DNA of 64,000 nucleotides, from contig NZ_JAUFQG010000004.1 in the NCBI RefSeq assembly GCF_030409605.1, forward strand, positions 2,467,001 through 2,531,000, in the 5' to 3' direction. Shown here one piece after another: positions 9,601-17,876 of the stretch. This DNA is from Simiduia curdlanivorans. GTDB lineage: Bacteria; Pseudomonadota; Gammaproteobacteria; Pseudomonadales; Cellvibrionaceae. The notes below the pieces were generated by a model, which was given only the letters and a program-made list of their open reading frames with translations, did no database searches and was not told where the DNA came from. Each line of letters begins with the position of its first letter. Position 1 is the stretch's first letter. The translations under genes and the position numbers were made by a program.

Positions 9601-12032
9601 CTGTGCCATTGGACATCGATGGTACTAAGGTAACGTTGAATGCCAATGACGGATTCCAATATGGCACCTTCACCATGGATTTTGCCGATGGCGCTTATTT
9701 GTTTATCGCACCAAACGGCACCGCCGGCTCGGAGTTTTCGTTTAACTACACCGTGATTGACGGCGACAACGACAGTGCCTCTGCAACCGCACGCTTCTAT
9801 ATCGTTGATGATAAGCCTGATGCGAGAGATGATTTGCATGCAGGTGATCATGGTGAGCAGTTAGAGGGCAACGTCGTAACCGGCATCGGAACAGACGGTG
9901 GGCCGGCATTGGGCGCAGGCTTTACACCGTTTGCTATCCAGGGCGGTGGTGTTGATAAGGTTGTTGATAATGCGAAAATCACCACCTTTTCTTACAAAGG
10001 TGAAGCGTTCACCCTTGAGTTGGCTGATGTTCAGCAGGTTATAGGGCAGTCCGAAAATATTACGCCCACTACCCAAACAATTATTAATAATAGTAATTTT
10101 ACAATTTCGGCGACTCGCAATGGTGACCCTGCTAGCTTGGGCTTTGATACCGGTGGAGACGATAGAGGCGTAGGTATACAAGGTGATACCAACGATGAGA
10201 TAGATACTAGTGAAGTTATGACCATTGCATGGGATTTAACTGATTTACCTTACGGTATCGAAGGACTACAGCTTGAGTTAGTTAATTTTGCAGATACTGA
10301 TCGAGCGCAAGTTCGTTTGTACGACATTAATGGTACACAGGTGAGCGGAAGCCCCTTTACCCAGTTTGGCACCAATGACCTGCTCGATCTCAGTGCATTT
10401 TCTAATGTTGCACGTATAGAGATTTCTTCTCTGTCCGGGAATGGCTTTACGTTGCACAATATTAGCTATGATCCCGTAATGCCCGAGCCGTCTTTGCCTA
10501 GTGGTTCAAACGGAGCCGGATTGAGTTGGGAATACGATGTAGATTTTGATTTAGATGGTAATCAAGTGAACCAGGTTACCGTAGCCGATGCTAACGATGG
10601 TTCAACCTTTGTTATGCGCAGCAATGGCTATTACAACTACTCGCCAAATCAATCCGTTGATACAACACCTGTAACGGAAAGTTTTATCGACGGCAGCGCA
10701 GATCAAGGTGTTGTGGTAACGACTACGGCAAGCGGTAATCCAGCCATTACTTATAATGGTGGTAATGGTATTGGTGTCGACAGCGATGGTGATCGTTACG
10801 GCGACAGTGCTGATGGGGGAGAGAATATTATTCTTACCTTTAGCAATACGCTTTACCCTTACGGCGTCGAAGATATCACCCTAAACTTTGGTTGGAATGG
10901 TGGCGACGGCTCCGCTATTTTTTACGATGCGGCGAATAATATTATCGCTACAGTGGCATTGGCGGGTGTGGCTACACAATCATTTTCGGGTCTTTCTGGT
11001 GTTAGTCGAATTGAAGTGGCGACTGCTGCTAATGGTGATTACAGTATTCAACAAGTTAACTTTACGCCCAGTACATCTGTATCAAGCGCGACTGTTACAC
11101 CGCCAGTGTTAATTGATTACACCTTAACCGATTCGGATGGTCAGTCTGATACTGCGCAGTTAGCCTTGTATACCATGGACAACATTATTGCCGGCACTAG
11201 CGGCAACGATAATATTATTGGTGGCAATCTCAACGATGCCATAACGGGCAATGCCGGTGATGATGTGCTTTCTGGTGGTGCAGGGCACGACAGTATTTCA
11301 GGCGGCGCGGGGGTAGATATTGTCAGTGGCGGCCTTGGTAATGATTATCTGTCCGGCGGTGCCGACAACGACGAACTCTACGGCAATGACGGCGATGATC
11401 ACCTCGCTGGCGATGCCGGTAACGATTTGCTCGATGGCGGTATCGGTGCCGATATCCTATTAGGTGGCGCCGGTGACGACCAATTGTTTGGCGGTGCCGA
11501 CAACGACCGACTTTACGGCGGCGACGGCAATGATAAATTGTACGGCGGCTCTGGCGATGATTTATTAGTTGGCGAAGCCGGTGATGATTTGCTCAACGGC
11601 GGCACGGGTAATGACACACTTTACGGCGGCCAGGATCAAGATACGCTTATCGGTGGTGAGGGTGATGACATTCTGTTTGGCGGCCGCGGCGATGACACCC
11701 TAACCGGTGGTAATGGCAGTGATCGTTTCATGTGGGTTGCCGGTAATGCCGGTACCGATACCGTTACCGATTTCAATGCCAGCGAAGGCGATGTGTTGGA
11801 TCTGTCGGACTTATTGGTCGGCGAAGAGTCTGGCGATTTGCTTGATTACTTGCAGTTTAGTGTGGTTGATGGCGATACATACATCAGTGTTGATGCCAAT
11901 GCTGGCGCGAGTTTTGAAACCGGTCAGGTCATTATTTTGCAAGGGCTCGACCTCACTGCGGCCGGCACCTTAACTAACCAGCAAATTATTGACGATCTGT
12001 TGGCTGGTGGAAATCTACATGTGGATAGCTAA
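3..12032 (+). CDS. Giant RTX adhesin, type I secreted (5' end outside window)
   Basis: The reading frame is open from the first bases, so the N-terminus lies outside the window. About 4,009 residues are visible. Counting from the GTG at 12, residues 1-2198 are 23 identical 95-aa cadherin/VCBS-like repeats. These are followed by a Calx-beta domain (about 2339-2445), cadherin-like domains with the VLANDT motif, a von Willebrand A domain (about 2934-3140, MIDAS DISTS) and a T1SS-143-type domain (about 3157-3268). About twenty RTX nonapeptides (GGxGxDxLx, about 3727-3907) and a VC_A0849-type secretion tail with TDTVTDFNASEGDVLDLS complete it. This is LapA/BapA-like architecture. By family knowledge such proteins are exported by an ABC/TolC system and act in surface attachment or biofilm, with calcium folding the RTX part. 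No transporter, LapD or LapG gene is in the window. The adhesin class is secure; the ligand is unknown. Confidence 0.93.
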   Translation, partial: NDGVTVSNTVSTTLVNDTSSLSLTDGSATEDSTAAGAVMGVISLSDEEGNATVDFTAGSNDNNYYEIVGNEVRLTAAGEAYLDAGNSLPNVSLTTNDGVTVSNTVSTTLVNDTSSLSLTDGSATEDSTAAGAVMGVISLSDEEGNATVDFTAGSNDNNYYEIVGNEVRLTAAGEAYLDAGNSLPNVSLTTNDGVTVSNTVSTTLVNDTSSLSLTDGSATEDSTAAGAVMGVISLSDEEGNATVDFTAGSNDNNYYEIVGNEVRLTAAGEAYLDAGNSLPNVSLTTNDGVTVSNTVSTTLVNDTSSLSLTDGSATEDSTAAGAVMGVISLSDEEGNATVDFTAGSNDNNYYEIVGNEVRLTAAGEAYLDAGNSLPNVSLTTNDGVTVSNTVSTTLVNDTSSLSLTDGSATEDSTAAGAVMGVISLSDEEGNATVDFTAGSNDNNYYEIVGNEVRLTAAGEAYLDAGNSLPNVSLTTNDGVTVSNTVSTTLVNDTSSLSLTDGSATEDSTAAGAVMGVISLSDEEGNATVDFTAGSNDNNYYEIVGNEVRLTAAGEAYLDAGNSLPNVSLTTNDGVTVSNTVSTTLVNDTSSLSLTDGSATEDSTAAGAVMGVISLSDEEGNATVDFTAGSNDNNYYEIVGNEVRLTAAGEAYLDAGNSLPNVSLTTNDGVTVSNTVSTTLVNDTSSLSLTDGSATEDSTAAGAVMGVISLSDEEGNATVDFTAGSNDNNYYEIVGNEVRLTAAGEAYLDAGNSLPNVSLTTNDGVTVSNTVSTTLVNDTSSLSLTDGSATEDSTAAGAVMGVISLSDEEGNATVDFTAGSNDNNYYEIVGNEVRLTAAGEAYLDAGNSLPNVSLTTNDGVTVSNTVSTTLVNDTSSLSLTDGSATEDSTAAGAVMGVISLSDEEGNATVDFTAGSNDNNYYEIVGNEVRLTAAGEAYLDAGNSLPNVSLTTNDGVTVSNTVSTTLVNDTSSLSLTDGSATEDSTAAGAVMGVISLSDEEGNATVDFTAGSNDNNYYEIVGNEVRLTAAGEAYLDAGNSLPNVSLTTNDGVTVSNTVSTTLVNDTSSLSLTDGSATEDSTAAGAVMGVISLSDEEGNATVDFTAGSNDNNYYEIVGNEVRLTAAGEAYLDAGNSLPNVSLTTNDGVTVSNTVSTTLVNDTSSLSLTDGSATEDSTAAGAVMGVISLSDEEGNATVDFTAGSNDNNYYEIVGNEVRLTAAGEAYLDAGNSLPNVSLTTNDGVTVSNTVSTTLVNDTSSLSLTDGSATEDSTAAGAVMGVISLSDEEGNATVDFTAGSNDNNYYEIVGNEVRLTAAGEAYLDAGNSLPNVSLTTNDGVTVSNTVSTTLVNDTSSLSLTDGSATEDSTAAGAVMGVISLSDEEGNATVDFTAGSNDNNYYEIVGNEVRLTAAGEAYLDAGNSLPNVSLTTNDGVTVSNTVSTTLVNDTSSLSLTDGSATEDSTAAGAVMGVISLSDEEGNATVDFTAGSNDNNYYEIVGNEVRLTAAGEAYLDAGNSLPNVSLTTNDGVTVSNTVSTTLVNDTSSLSLTDGSATEDSTAAGAVMGVISLSDEEGNATVDFTAGSNDNNYYEIVGNEVRLTAAGEAYLDAGNSLPNVSLTTNDGVTVSNTVSTTLVNDTSSLSLTDGSATEDSTAAGAVMGVISLSDEEGNATVDFTAGSNDNNYYEIVGNEVRLTAAGEAYLDAGNSLPNVSLTTNDGVTVSNTVSTTLVNDTSSLSLTDGSATEDSTAAGAVMGVISLSDEEGNATVDFTAGSNDNNYYEIVGNEVRLTAAGEAYLDAGNSLPNVSLTTNDGVTVSNTVSTTLVNDTSSLSLTDGSATEDSTAAGAVMGVISLSDEEGNATVDFTAGSNDNNYYEIVGNEVRLTAAGEAYLDAGNSLPNVSLTTNDGVTVSNTVSTTLVNDTSSLSLTDGSATEDSTAAGAVMGVISLSDEEGNATVDFTAGSNDNNYYEIVGNEVRLTAAGEAYLDAGNSLPNVSLTTNDGVTVSNTVSTTLVNDTSSLSLTDGSATEDSTAAGAVMGVISLSDEEGNATVDFTAGSNDNNYYEIVGNEVRLTAAGEAYLDAGNSLPNVSLTTNDGVTVSNTVSTTLVNDTSSLSLTDGSATEDSTAAGAVMGVISLSDEEGNATVDFTAGSNDNNYYEIVGNEVRLTAAGEAYLDAGNSLPNVSLTTNDGVTVSNTVSTTLVNDAPLLDLDGNNSSGVSGFNYQTSFTEGGAPVRIADVDVQISDVDSALITSARVQITNVEAGDFLTVGNLPSGIVASAYNPTTGLLTLTGSASLSEYQSAIRAVQFTNDGSASGAAKDIAVSVSDGTDWSNVAHTTINMVLVPTVSISDMSVQEPQSGTTTLTFTINIDTPPASNLTFTYQTVNGSAQGGADYQQIGPLTGTILAGQTSATISITINSDSNVYEGDENFYLNVTGFNQTVNYAPGSHLITNGVQAVGTIGANNGAPVAEDDLYLTGQDEVLVTGNVLANDTLVDGAVVSTFDSLSSFGATVSYNGDGTFTYTPASGFVGTDTFTYTLIDDDGEIDTATVTVEVSDVTILPPTIAALADVTYVENAIGTALFDGVTITDADSNNLSSVVVTINGFINSQDVIDYLTAGTNVTAVVSQTGSTWQLTLSGGADIGEYITVLDTLTYQNSSENPSVSLREVSLTAYDQNFANIYDSESFQLQVTPVNDAPEVFDNSKFVIEGTLSTPLNIQAPTDVDSDDSQLIITVLTLPDVTTGIVMMADGLTQVTVGQVLTLAQLTSLVFDASGVEASDTFTYSVFDGELTTIGTTSLNVGATQPDFNTVYESGLATGSGVEGQSAQASGNLFDNDGSGGGTLTSIQFNGTTYSPAGGVITVTTPLGVLTVDANTGDYTYQLSTSNSTGTDVSEVFTYNFVNVTPLSDDLTITIVDDVPIASNVAQTIPESEENIFNLMFSLDISTSMNEAVGSGGDTRLSLAKDSLVSLAEEYFNQSTQVSLTLLLFANGAHRVGTFTDFESAKAAIEAVTDVSQTNYSDDLTGSGNLSNATSYVDALNMIRSEFTTDLTSQNPADNVQNISYFLSDGAVTRDGSPVNIGYREYVNEHGIKSYSVGIGDGLPSNLTDLNYAHNIDAFGKGNGTIDDALIVSDVALLQSELLSTVPTAFGGNITQEGTITRIAMGADGGHVASIEILLGDPAVAHTISYDGGVFTVSPALPVPLDIDGTKVTLNANDGFQYGTFTMDFADGAYLFIAPNGTAGSEFSFNYTVIDGDNDSASATARFYIVDDKPDARDDLHAGDHGEQLEGNVVTGIGTDGGPALGAGFTPFAIQGGGVDKVVDNAKITTFSYKGEAFTLELADVQQVIGQSENITPTTQTIINNSNFTISATRNGDPASLGFDTGGDDRGVGIQGDTNDEIDTSEVMTIAWDLTDLPYGIEGLQLELVNFADTDRAQVRLYDINGTQVSGSPFTQFGTNDLLDLSAFSNVARIEISSLSGNGFTLHNISYDPVMPEPSLPSGSNGAGLSWEYDVDFDLDGNQVNQVTVADANDGSTFVMRSNGYYNYSPNQSVDTTPVTESFIDGSADQGVVVTTTASGNPAITYNGGNGIGVDSDGDRYGDSADGGENIILTFSNTLYPYGVEDITLNFGWNGGDGSAIFYDAANNIIATVALAGVATQSFSGLSGVSRIEVATAANGDYSIQQVNFTPSTSVSSATVTPPVLIDYTLTDSDGQSDTAQLALYTMDNIIAGTSGNDNIIGGNLNDAITGNAGDDVLSGGAGHDSISGGAGVDIVSGGLGNDYLSGGADNDELYGNDGDDHLAGDAGNDLLDGGIGADILLGGAGDDQLFGGADNDRLYGGDGNDKLYGGSGDDLLVGEAGDDLLNGGTGNDTLYGGQDQDTLIGGEGDDILFGGRGDDTLTGGNGSDRFMWVAGNAGTDTVTDFNASEGDVLDLSDLLVGEESGDLLDYLQFSVVDGDTYISVDANAGASFETGQVIILQGLDLTAAGTLTNQQIIDDLLAGGNLHVDS

Positions 12033-12915
12033 GCTGCTAAAAAATATGCAGGGTGATTCGCCGCGCGCCAAACTGGCGCGGCGCTCTAACTTCAACATTT
12101 TTCTAAGCGGCGCTTTGTGCTTGTTGCCAGCCCCAGCGGTTTTTGCGTTAACGGCGGCAGACTTGGCATTGCAGCCGAGTTACAAGCAAGGCTCAGTCGT
12201 GCGCGGCAAGGCACCAGCCAATACACAAGTATTTGTTGGCGACAGGGCTTTGCGCTTGAGCGCCGATGGTCAATTTGTCTTTGGTATAGGTCGAGACACC
12301 AAAAAAGATCAGCGCTTGACCTTGGTTGATGCCGAGGGCAAGAAATCTATTGTCGATATTGGTGTGCAAGCTCGCAGTTATAATATTCAGCGGGTCGAAG
12401 GTGTGCCCGAAAAAACCGTCAATCCACCCGAGCAAGATCTGGCGCGGATTCGCAAAGAATCGAGCCTAGCTTATCAAGCGCGGGATATTGACAGCGCGTT
12501 AACGGATTTTACTAGCGCTTTCGTGTGGCCGTTAGTTGGGCCAATTACCGGCGTTTACGGCAGCCAGCGGGTGTATAACGGCACGCCGAAGAATCCCCAT
12601 TTTGGCGTAGATGTGGCTCGCCCTAAAGGTACACTGGTCACAGCTCCTGCGGGTGGCATTGTGCGTTTGGCCTACGACGATATGTATTTTTCCGGCGGCA
12701 CCTTGATTGTCGACCACGGCCACGGCCTAACCTCTACCTTTATTCACCTCTCGGCAATCTTAGTGCAAGAAGGCCAGCGGATAGAGCAGGGCGATGCCAT
12801 TGCCAAAGTGGGAGCCACCGGCCGCGCAACAGGGCCGCACCTAGATTGGCGGATGAATTGGTACGAGCACCGAGTCGACCCGCAAACCCTTGTCGGCCCT
12901 ATGCCTAAGCAGTAA
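12019..12915 (+). CDS. Secreted M23 (LytM-type) metallopeptidase
   Basis: Probable cell-wall endopeptidase or LytM-domain protein. It has an N-terminal hydrophobic signal segment ([15 protein letters not shown]), a middle domain and a C-terminal M23 domain. Zinc-site motifs are HFGVD (H...D), FIHLS and GPHLDW. The last motif is normally HxH, so the third metal ligand appears to be Asp instead of His. The start chosen overlaps the adhesin stop by 14 bases and has GGTGGA seven bases upstream; an ATG at 12046 is the alternative and would remove the overlap. The tight coupling suggests co-transcription with the adhesin gene, perhaps for wall passage or remodelling during adhesin export (inference). 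Confidence 0.87.
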   Translation: MWIAKLLKNMQGDSPRAKLARRSNFNIFLSGALCLLPAPAVFALTAADLALQPSYKQGSVVRGKAPANTQVFVGDRALRLSADGQFVFGIGRDTKKDQRLTLVDAEGKKSIVDIGVQARSYNIQRVEGVPEKTVNPPEQDLARIRKESSLAYQARDIDSALTDFTSAFVWPLVGPITGVYGSQRVYNGTPKNPHFGVDVARPKGTLVTAPAGGIVRLAYDDMYFSGGTLIVDHGHGLTSTFIHLSAILVQEGQRIEQGDAIAKVGATGRATGPHLDWRMNWYEHRVDPQTLVGPMPKQ

Positions 12916-12944
12916 GCCGCGCCAAACCCTTAAAAAATCCCCTG

Positions 12945-12969
12945 CGCCCGAGACAGCTTGCCTCGGGCG
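12945..12969 (+). terminator. Hairpin after the M23 gene
   Basis: Perfect 8-bp stem CGCCCGAG/CTCGGGCG with a 9-base loop, 30 bases after the peptidase stop. No proper T-run follows, so it is a weak or Rho-assisted terminator candidate. Confidence 0.4.
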
Positions 12970-13010
12970 TTGTACTATATGGCCCTTTTGCACCGGCCTT
13001 GGTAGTGGAT

Positions 13011-13205
13011 ATGATTGATCAAAAATTGCTCAGTATTCTTGTGTGCCCCGTGAGCAAGGCGCCCTTAGAGTACAACACCGAAAAGCAAGAGCTTATCTGT
13101 TGGGCGAGCGGTTTAGCCTACCCCGTGCGCGATGGTATTCCCGTGATGCTGGAGTCCGAAGCGCGTGCGCTCAGCGACGATGAAAAGGCCGATCGCGCTA
13201 ACTAA
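13011..13205 (+). CDS. Trm112 family protein (YcaR-like)
   Basis: A 64-residue protein starting [13 protein letters not shown], with the family hallmarks VCPVSKAPL near the N-terminus and [13 protein letters not shown] in the second half. Relatives such as E. coli YcaR are small Trm112-like proteins, which in other organisms activate methyltransferases. Only one Cys of the N-terminal zinc knuckle is present (CPVSK rather than CPxCK), as in many proteobacterial members. The ATG at 13011 gives the normal family start; a TTG twelve bases upstream is unlikely. In many relatives this gene sits with lpxK and kdsB, which are absent here. It probably shares a transcript with the HIT gene 30 bases downstream. 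Confidence 0.88.
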   Translation: MIDQKLLSILVCPVSKAPLEYNTEKQELICWASGLAYPVRDGIPVMLESEARALSDDEKADRAN

Positions 13206-13235
13206 CCCTGCGCTTCGTTTAAGGATGAGTGAATC

Positions 13236-13586
13236 ATGAGTGGCGAAACCATTTTCAGTAAAATTATTCGCGGTGATATTCCCACCGAGTTTGTCTACGA
13301 AGACGAGCAATGTGTGTGCATTGCGGATATTAACCCCCAAGCGCCGGTGCATTTGTTGGTTATTCCGCGCAAACCTATCCCGCGTCTAGTAGACGCGACC
13401 CCAGAAGATCGCGAATTATTGGGGCATTTAATGATCAAAGCCGGTGATATTGCCAGAGCGGCTGGCTGCGGTGATGCCTTTCGGTTGATCGTTAATAATG
13501 GCGAGCAAGCCGGGCAAACCGTGTTTCATTTGCATTTGCATATATTGGGTAATAAGGCTTACACCGAGGCGGGTTTAGGTTTTTAG
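13236..13586 (+). CDS. HIT family nucleotide hydrolase (HinT-like)
   Basis: A 116-residue histidine-triad protein. The catalytic motif HLHLHILG (HxHxHxx) lies near residues 98-105, and the N-terminal MSGETIFSKIIRGDIP is typical of the HinT branch. These enzymes hydrolyse nucleoside phosphoramidates such as AMP-lysine and lysyl-AMP by-products of tRNA synthetases. AAGGA lies upstream of the ATG. The gene lies directly before alaS, 58 bases away, on the same strand. Length is normal and the active site is intact. Confidence 0.93.
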   Translation: MSGETIFSKIIRGDIPTEFVYEDEQCVCIADINPQAPVHLLVIPRKPIPRLVDATPEDRELLGHLMIKAGDIARAAGCGDAFRLIVNNGEQAGQTVFHLHLHILGNKAYTEAGLGF

Positions 13587-13644
13587 TCCCGCCGTCGAAT
13601 TGAATTGGCGCACCGCGCTCACGTAACAACATTGGAACTGGATT

Positions 13645-16272
13645 ATGAAAAGCGCCGACATTCGCGCCGCCTTTTTAGGCTTTTTTGAATCGAAGGGGCA
13701 CAGCATTGTGCCTTCAAGCTCGCTGATTCCGGGCAATGACCCCACCTTGCTCTTTACCAATGCCGGCATGGTGCAATTTAAAGATGTTTTTTTAGGCGAC
13801 GACAAGCGCCCTTACACCCGCGCGGTCAGCTCGCAGCGCTGTGTGCGCGCCGGTGGTAAGCACAACGATTTAGAAAACGTTGGTTACACAGCGCGGCACC
13901 ATACCTTTTTTGAAATGCTGGGTAACTTTAGTTTCGGCGATTACTTTAAGCGCGAAGCTATTTTTTACGCCTGGGAATTTCTCACCAGTTCGGAGTGTTT
14001 ACAGATTCCGGCGGAAAAACTCTGGGTTACTGTCTATGCCGATGACACCGAAGCCTACGATATTTGGGCCAAGGAAGTTGGCGTGCCAACCGAGCGGATT
14101 ATTCGCATTGGTGATAACAAAGGCGGCAAATACAATTCCGATAACTTCTGGGCCATGGGTGACACTGGCCCCTGTGGCCCCTGTTCAGAAATTTTTTACG
14201 ACCATGGCGAAGAGGTTGCCGGTGGCCCACCGGGTAGCCCCGAGGAAGACGGTGACAGATACATTGAAATCTGGAACAACGTTTTCATGCAGTTTAACCG
14301 CAGTGCCGATGGCACCATGAACCCCTTGCCCAAACCGTCGGTGGATACCGGTATGGGTTTGGAGCGCATTTCTGCGGTGATGCAACACGTACATTCAAAT
14401 TATGAAATTGATTTATTTCAAAGCTTGCTCAAAGCCGCGGCGCAAGAAACCCATACCAGCGATATTACTAATCAGTCACTGCGCGTGATCGCCGACCATA
14501 TTCGCTCCTGTGCATTCTTAGTGATCGACGGTGTCGTACCGTCTAACGAAGGCCGTGGTTACGTGCTGCGTCGTATTATGCGCCGAGCGATTCGCCACGG
14601 GCACAAGCTCGGTCAAACCCAGGCCTTCTTCCATAAACTTGCCGCCGCACTGGCTGACGAGATGGGCGATGCCTACCCAGAATTGCGCGAGCAGCAAGCA
14701 CACATTACGAAGGTCATTTTGGCCGAGGAAGAGCAATTCGCCAAAACCCTAGATAAAGGTTTGACCGTACTCGAAGCGGCATTGGCCGATGTGAAGGGCA
14801 AAATCATCGACGGTGCGACAGTCTTCTCCTTATATGACACCTACGGATTTCCGGTAGACCTCACCGCAGACATCGCGCGCGAGCGCGGTTTACAGCTCGA
14901 TATGGATGGCTATGACAAGGCCATGGATGAGCAGCGCAAACGCGCTCGCGCCGCCGGTAGTTTTAAGGTGGATTACAGCGATACCCTCAAACTAGAGGGG
15001 CAAACCGAATTTGACGGCTATAAAACGCTGCAAACCAAGAGCAAAGTGCGCGCCCTGCTGAAGGACGGCAAATCCGTTCAAGCTTTGGCCGCTGGCGATC
15101 AAGGCGTTGTGGTGCTAGATCAAACCGCTTTCTACGCAGAGTCGGGTGGCCAAGCCGGCGATACCGGTTATTTGCTCGCCGATAACGTTAAGTTTGAAGT
15201 GCAAGATTGCAGTAAGCAGGGCGCCCATCATTTACACCTTGGGCAATTACTGTCTGGCGCCATTGCCGTTGGCGATACCGTGACCGGCGAAGTGGATGCA
15301 AGTGTGCGTCAGCAAACGGCGCTGAATCACTCAGCCACGCATTTACTGCATGCCGCCTTGCGCAAAGTGTTGGGCGAGCATGTTACGCAAAAAGGTTCGC
15401 TAGTAAATGCCGAGCGTTTGCGTTTCGATTTTTCCAATCCAGAACCCGTTAAAGCCGAAGATTTACGCGCTATTGAACAAATGGTAAATGCGGAAATTCG
15501 CCAGAACTCGCCGGTTGAAACTGAAGTTTGCGATATGGAAACCGCCAAAACCAAAGGCGCCATGGCGCTGTTTGGCGAAAAGTACGGTGACTCTGTTCGC
15601 GTTTTAACCATGGGCTCGGGCTTCTCAGTGGAACTGTGCGGCGGCACCCATGTGCAGCGCACCGGCGATATCGGTTTGTTCCGAATTATCTCCGAAGCCG
15701 GTATTGCCTCGGGTGTTCGACGTATCGAAGCGGTCACCGGCGCGGCCGCCTTAGAGCAAGTAGAGCAACAGGCCGATGCCTTGCAGCAGCTATCCAATAC
15801 CCTAAAAACAAGCCCGGATCAGCTGCAAGAAAAAGCTGAGCAATTGGTGCTCGGGCAAAAGGCCTTGGAAAAGGAATTGGCGGCACTGAAATCTAAACTG
15901 GCATCTATGGCCAGTGGCGATCTTGTCAGTCAGGCGGTTGAAGTGGCCGGTGTGAAAGTGTTGGCCGTTAGTCTCGATGGCGCCGACAGTAAATCACTGC
16001 GCGATATGGCCGACCAGCTGAGAAATAAACTGGGCTCGGCGGTGGTCTTAGTGGCAGCGGTGGAAGGCGAAAAGGTTGCTCTAGTGGCCAGCGTGACGAA
16101 AGATTTGGTGGCTAAGGTGAAGGCGGGCGAGTTAATGCAATTTGCCAGCGCCGCCTTAGGTGGCAAGGGCGGTGGCCGCCCCGATATGGCGCAAGGTGGT
16201 GGTTCAGACGTGGCCGCCTTGCCCGCGATGCTGGCCTCGGTGCCAGATTGGGTATCAATAAAGCTAGGTTAA
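13645..16272 (+). CDS. alaS: Alanyl-tRNA synthetase
   Basis: A complete 875-residue AlaRS, matching the usual 870-880. It charges tRNA-Ala in the cytoplasm. The class II catalytic domain starts at [19 protein letters not shown]. The editing domain carries [11 protein letters not shown] (HxxxH) and [11 protein letters not shown] (the Cys/His zinc site). The C-terminal C-Ala domain ends with [12 protein letters not shown]. The order alaS-lysC-csrA-tRNA-Ser is conserved in Pseudomonas-type gammaproteobacteria. There recA and recX commonly precede alaS, but here HIT, Trm112 and the adhesin locus do. A matching tRNA-Ala gene lies 9 kb downstream. Confidence 0.98.
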   Translation: MKSADIRAAFLGFFESKGHSIVPSSSLIPGNDPTLLFTNAGMVQFKDVFLGDDKRPYTRAVSSQRCVRAGGKHNDLENVGYTARHHTFFEMLGNFSFGDYFKREAIFYAWEFLTSSECLQIPAEKLWVTVYADDTEAYDIWAKEVGVPTERIIRIGDNKGGKYNSDNFWAMGDTGPCGPCSEIFYDHGEEVAGGPPGSPEEDGDRYIEIWNNVFMQFNRSADGTMNPLPKPSVDTGMGLERISAVMQHVHSNYEIDLFQSLLKAAAQETHTSDITNQSLRVIADHIRSCAFLVIDGVVPSNEGRGYVLRRIMRRAIRHGHKLGQTQAFFHKLAAALADEMGDAYPELREQQAHITKVILAEEEQFAKTLDKGLTVLEAALADVKGKIIDGATVFSLYDTYGFPVDLTADIARERGLQLDMDGYDKAMDEQRKRARAAGSFKVDYSDTLKLEGQTEFDGYKTLQTKSKVRALLKDGKSVQALAAGDQGVVVLDQTAFYAESGGQAGDTGYLLADNVKFEVQDCSKQGAHHLHLGQLLSGAIAVGDTVTGEVDASVRQQTALNHSATHLLHAALRKVLGEHVTQKGSLVNAERLRFDFSNPEPVKAEDLRAIEQMVNAEIRQNSPVETEVCDMETAKTKGAMALFGEKYGDSVRVLTMGSGFSVELCGGTHVQRTGDIGLFRIISEAGIASGVRRIEAVTGAAALEQVEQQADALQQLSNTLKTSPDQLQEKAEQLVLGQKALEKELAALKSKLASMASGDLVSQAVEVAGVKVLAVSLDGADSKSLRDMADQLRNKLGSAVVLVAAVEGEKVALVASVTKDLVAKVKAGELMQFASAALGGKGGGRPDMAQGGGSDVAALPAMLASVPDWVSIKLG

Positions 16273-16346
16273 GCTGATTAGCGCCATAAATTATTGTTTT
16301 TGGTGCTTTAGCGCGATTTTTTCTTAACTTTGGTGTTTTTTTATGC

Positions 16347-16381
16347 TTAAGTTGCGCCTCCCTGAAGGTAGGGCAACTTAA
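16347..16381 (+). promoter_or_regulatory. Inverted repeat in the lysC leader
   Basis: Perfect 9-bp inverted repeat TTAAGTTGC/GCAACTTAA with a 17-base loop, ending 33 bases before the lysC ATG. The loop can extend the stem through CCT/AGG. No T-run follows, so it is not a classic terminator. It may be an operator or an RNA leader structure. No lysine-riboswitch core was recognised. Confidence 0.45.
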
Positions 16382-16414
16382 CCATTTCATTTATAGACAG
16401 AGGAAGGCTTTTTC

Positions 16415-17653
16415 ATGAGCCTGTTGGTACAGAAATACGGCGGCACCTCCGTGGGTTCCGTAGAGCGTATAGAAGCAGTAGCCGAAAAAGTCGGTAAATT
16501 TCGCGATCAAGGCCACGACATGGTCATTGTTGTGTCGGCCATGAGCGGCGAAACCAATCGCTTAATCGACTTGGCAAAAAATATTCAAGCCACACCAGAC
16601 CCAAGGGAAATGGATGTCTTGGTATCCACCGGCGAGCAGGTAACCATCGCGTTGTTATGCATGGCGCTAAAAAAGCGCGGCTACGATGCGCGCTCTTACA
16701 CCGGCGGCCAAGTGCGCATTATTACCGATGACTCCTTTAATAAGGCGCGCATTCAGCAGATTGACGATGAGAATATTCGCGCAGATTTGAAAGCCGGTCG
16801 CGTTGTTGTGGTCGCCGGTTTCCAGGGCGTGGATGAAAAGGGCAACATTACCACCCTCGGTCGCGGCGGTTCTGATACCACCGGTGTCGCTTTGGCGGCA
16901 GCCTTGAAGGCCGATGAATGCCAGATTTACACTGACGTAGACGGTGTTTACACCACCGACCCGCGTGTAGTTTCCAGTGCGCGTCGCCTAGATCGCATTA
17001 CGTTCGAAGAAATGCTTGAAATGGCGAGCCTCGGTTCAAAAGTTTTACAAATTCGCTCAGTGGAGTTTGCCGGTAAATACAACGTACCTCTACGTGTATT
17101 GCACAGCTTTCAAGACGGCCCTGGCACATTGATCACCCTCGACGAGGACATTAACACCATGGAACAACCCATAGTCTCCGGTATTGCATTTAACCGCGAC
17201 GAAGCCAAAGTGACATTAGCTGGCGTGCCCGATTTACCCGGTGTCGCCGCGCGTATTTTGGCGCCTGTTGGTGAGGCCAATATTGAAGTCGATGTTATTG
17301 TGCAGAACATTTCTTCTGCCAATACCACAGATTTAACCTTTACGGTCCATAAAAACGATATGGAAAAAGCCCGTGCCGTGCTCGAGCAGGTAGCTAAAGA
17401 CGTTGGCGCGCGCGAGGTTCTATGCGACGGCAATGTGGCGAAAGTTTCGCTGGTTGGCGTTGGCATGCGCTCTCACGCAGGCGTGGCGGCAACCATGTTC
17501 AAGGCGCTAGCAGAAGACAATATTAATATTCAGATGATTACCACCTCTGAAATTAAGATTTCTGTGATAATCGATGAAAAATATTTGGAATTAGCCGTGC
17601 GCGGATTGCACGCAGCCTTTAATATGCACCTAGAGCCACAGCAAGCAAAATAA
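16415..17653 (+). CDS. lysC: Aspartate kinase, monofunctional
   Basis: A 412-residue aspartokinase that phosphorylates L-aspartate, the first step toward lysine, threonine, methionine and diaminopimelate. The N-terminal kinase domain shows LVQKYGGTSVGSVERI and the nucleotide site TTLGRGGSDTTGVALAAAL. Two C-terminal ACT domains follow (TLAGVPDLPGVAARI and SLVGVGMRSHAGVA), as expected for feedback control by lysine and/or threonine. Length and motifs match the Pseudomonas-type alpha/beta class; an internal start could make the beta subunit. AGAGGAAGG precedes the ATG. An inverted repeat lies in the leader. csrA follows 223 bases downstream. Confidence 0.97.
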   Translation: MSLLVQKYGGTSVGSVERIEAVAEKVGKFRDQGHDMVIVVSAMSGETNRLIDLAKNIQATPDPREMDVLVSTGEQVTIALLCMALKKRGYDARSYTGGQVRIITDDSFNKARIQQIDDENIRADLKAGRVVVVAGFQGVDEKGNITTLGRGGSDTTGVALAAALKADECQIYTDVDGVYTTDPRVVSSARRLDRITFEEMLEMASLGSKVLQIRSVEFAGKYNVPLRVLHSFQDGPGTLITLDEDINTMEQPIVSGIAFNRDEAKVTLAGVPDLPGVAARILAPVGEANIEVDVIVQNISSANTTDLTFTVHKNDMEKARAVLEQVAKDVGAREVLCDGNVAKVSLVGVGMRSHAGVAATMFKALAEDNINIQMITTSEIKISVIIDEKYLELAVRGLHAAFNMHLEPQQAK

Positions 17654-17876
17654 GTGGTAAATAGAGCTTGGGGGTTCTGGCTCGGTAAACGTCTTACCCC
17701 CTTATTCGGCAGACATTGGTAGAGTTGTTTTCTTTTTTGCAAATCTAGGCTTTACTTAAGCGGTAACTCGCTGGGGTAACTCCGGGCATTTAAGGAAGAA
17801 GGTTAGCGATAACCAACAACGGCCTCCACCACTGTGGTACCGTTGTACAACAGGATGATTTTGAAGGAGAATCGTG

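Noticed and set aside
9531..10459. Several minus-strand frames in the adhesin gene
   Set aside because: Shadows of the adhesin coding sequence without support.
15327..15797. 156-codon minus-strand frame inside alaS
   Set aside because: Antisense of a conserved essential gene; a codon-bias shadow.
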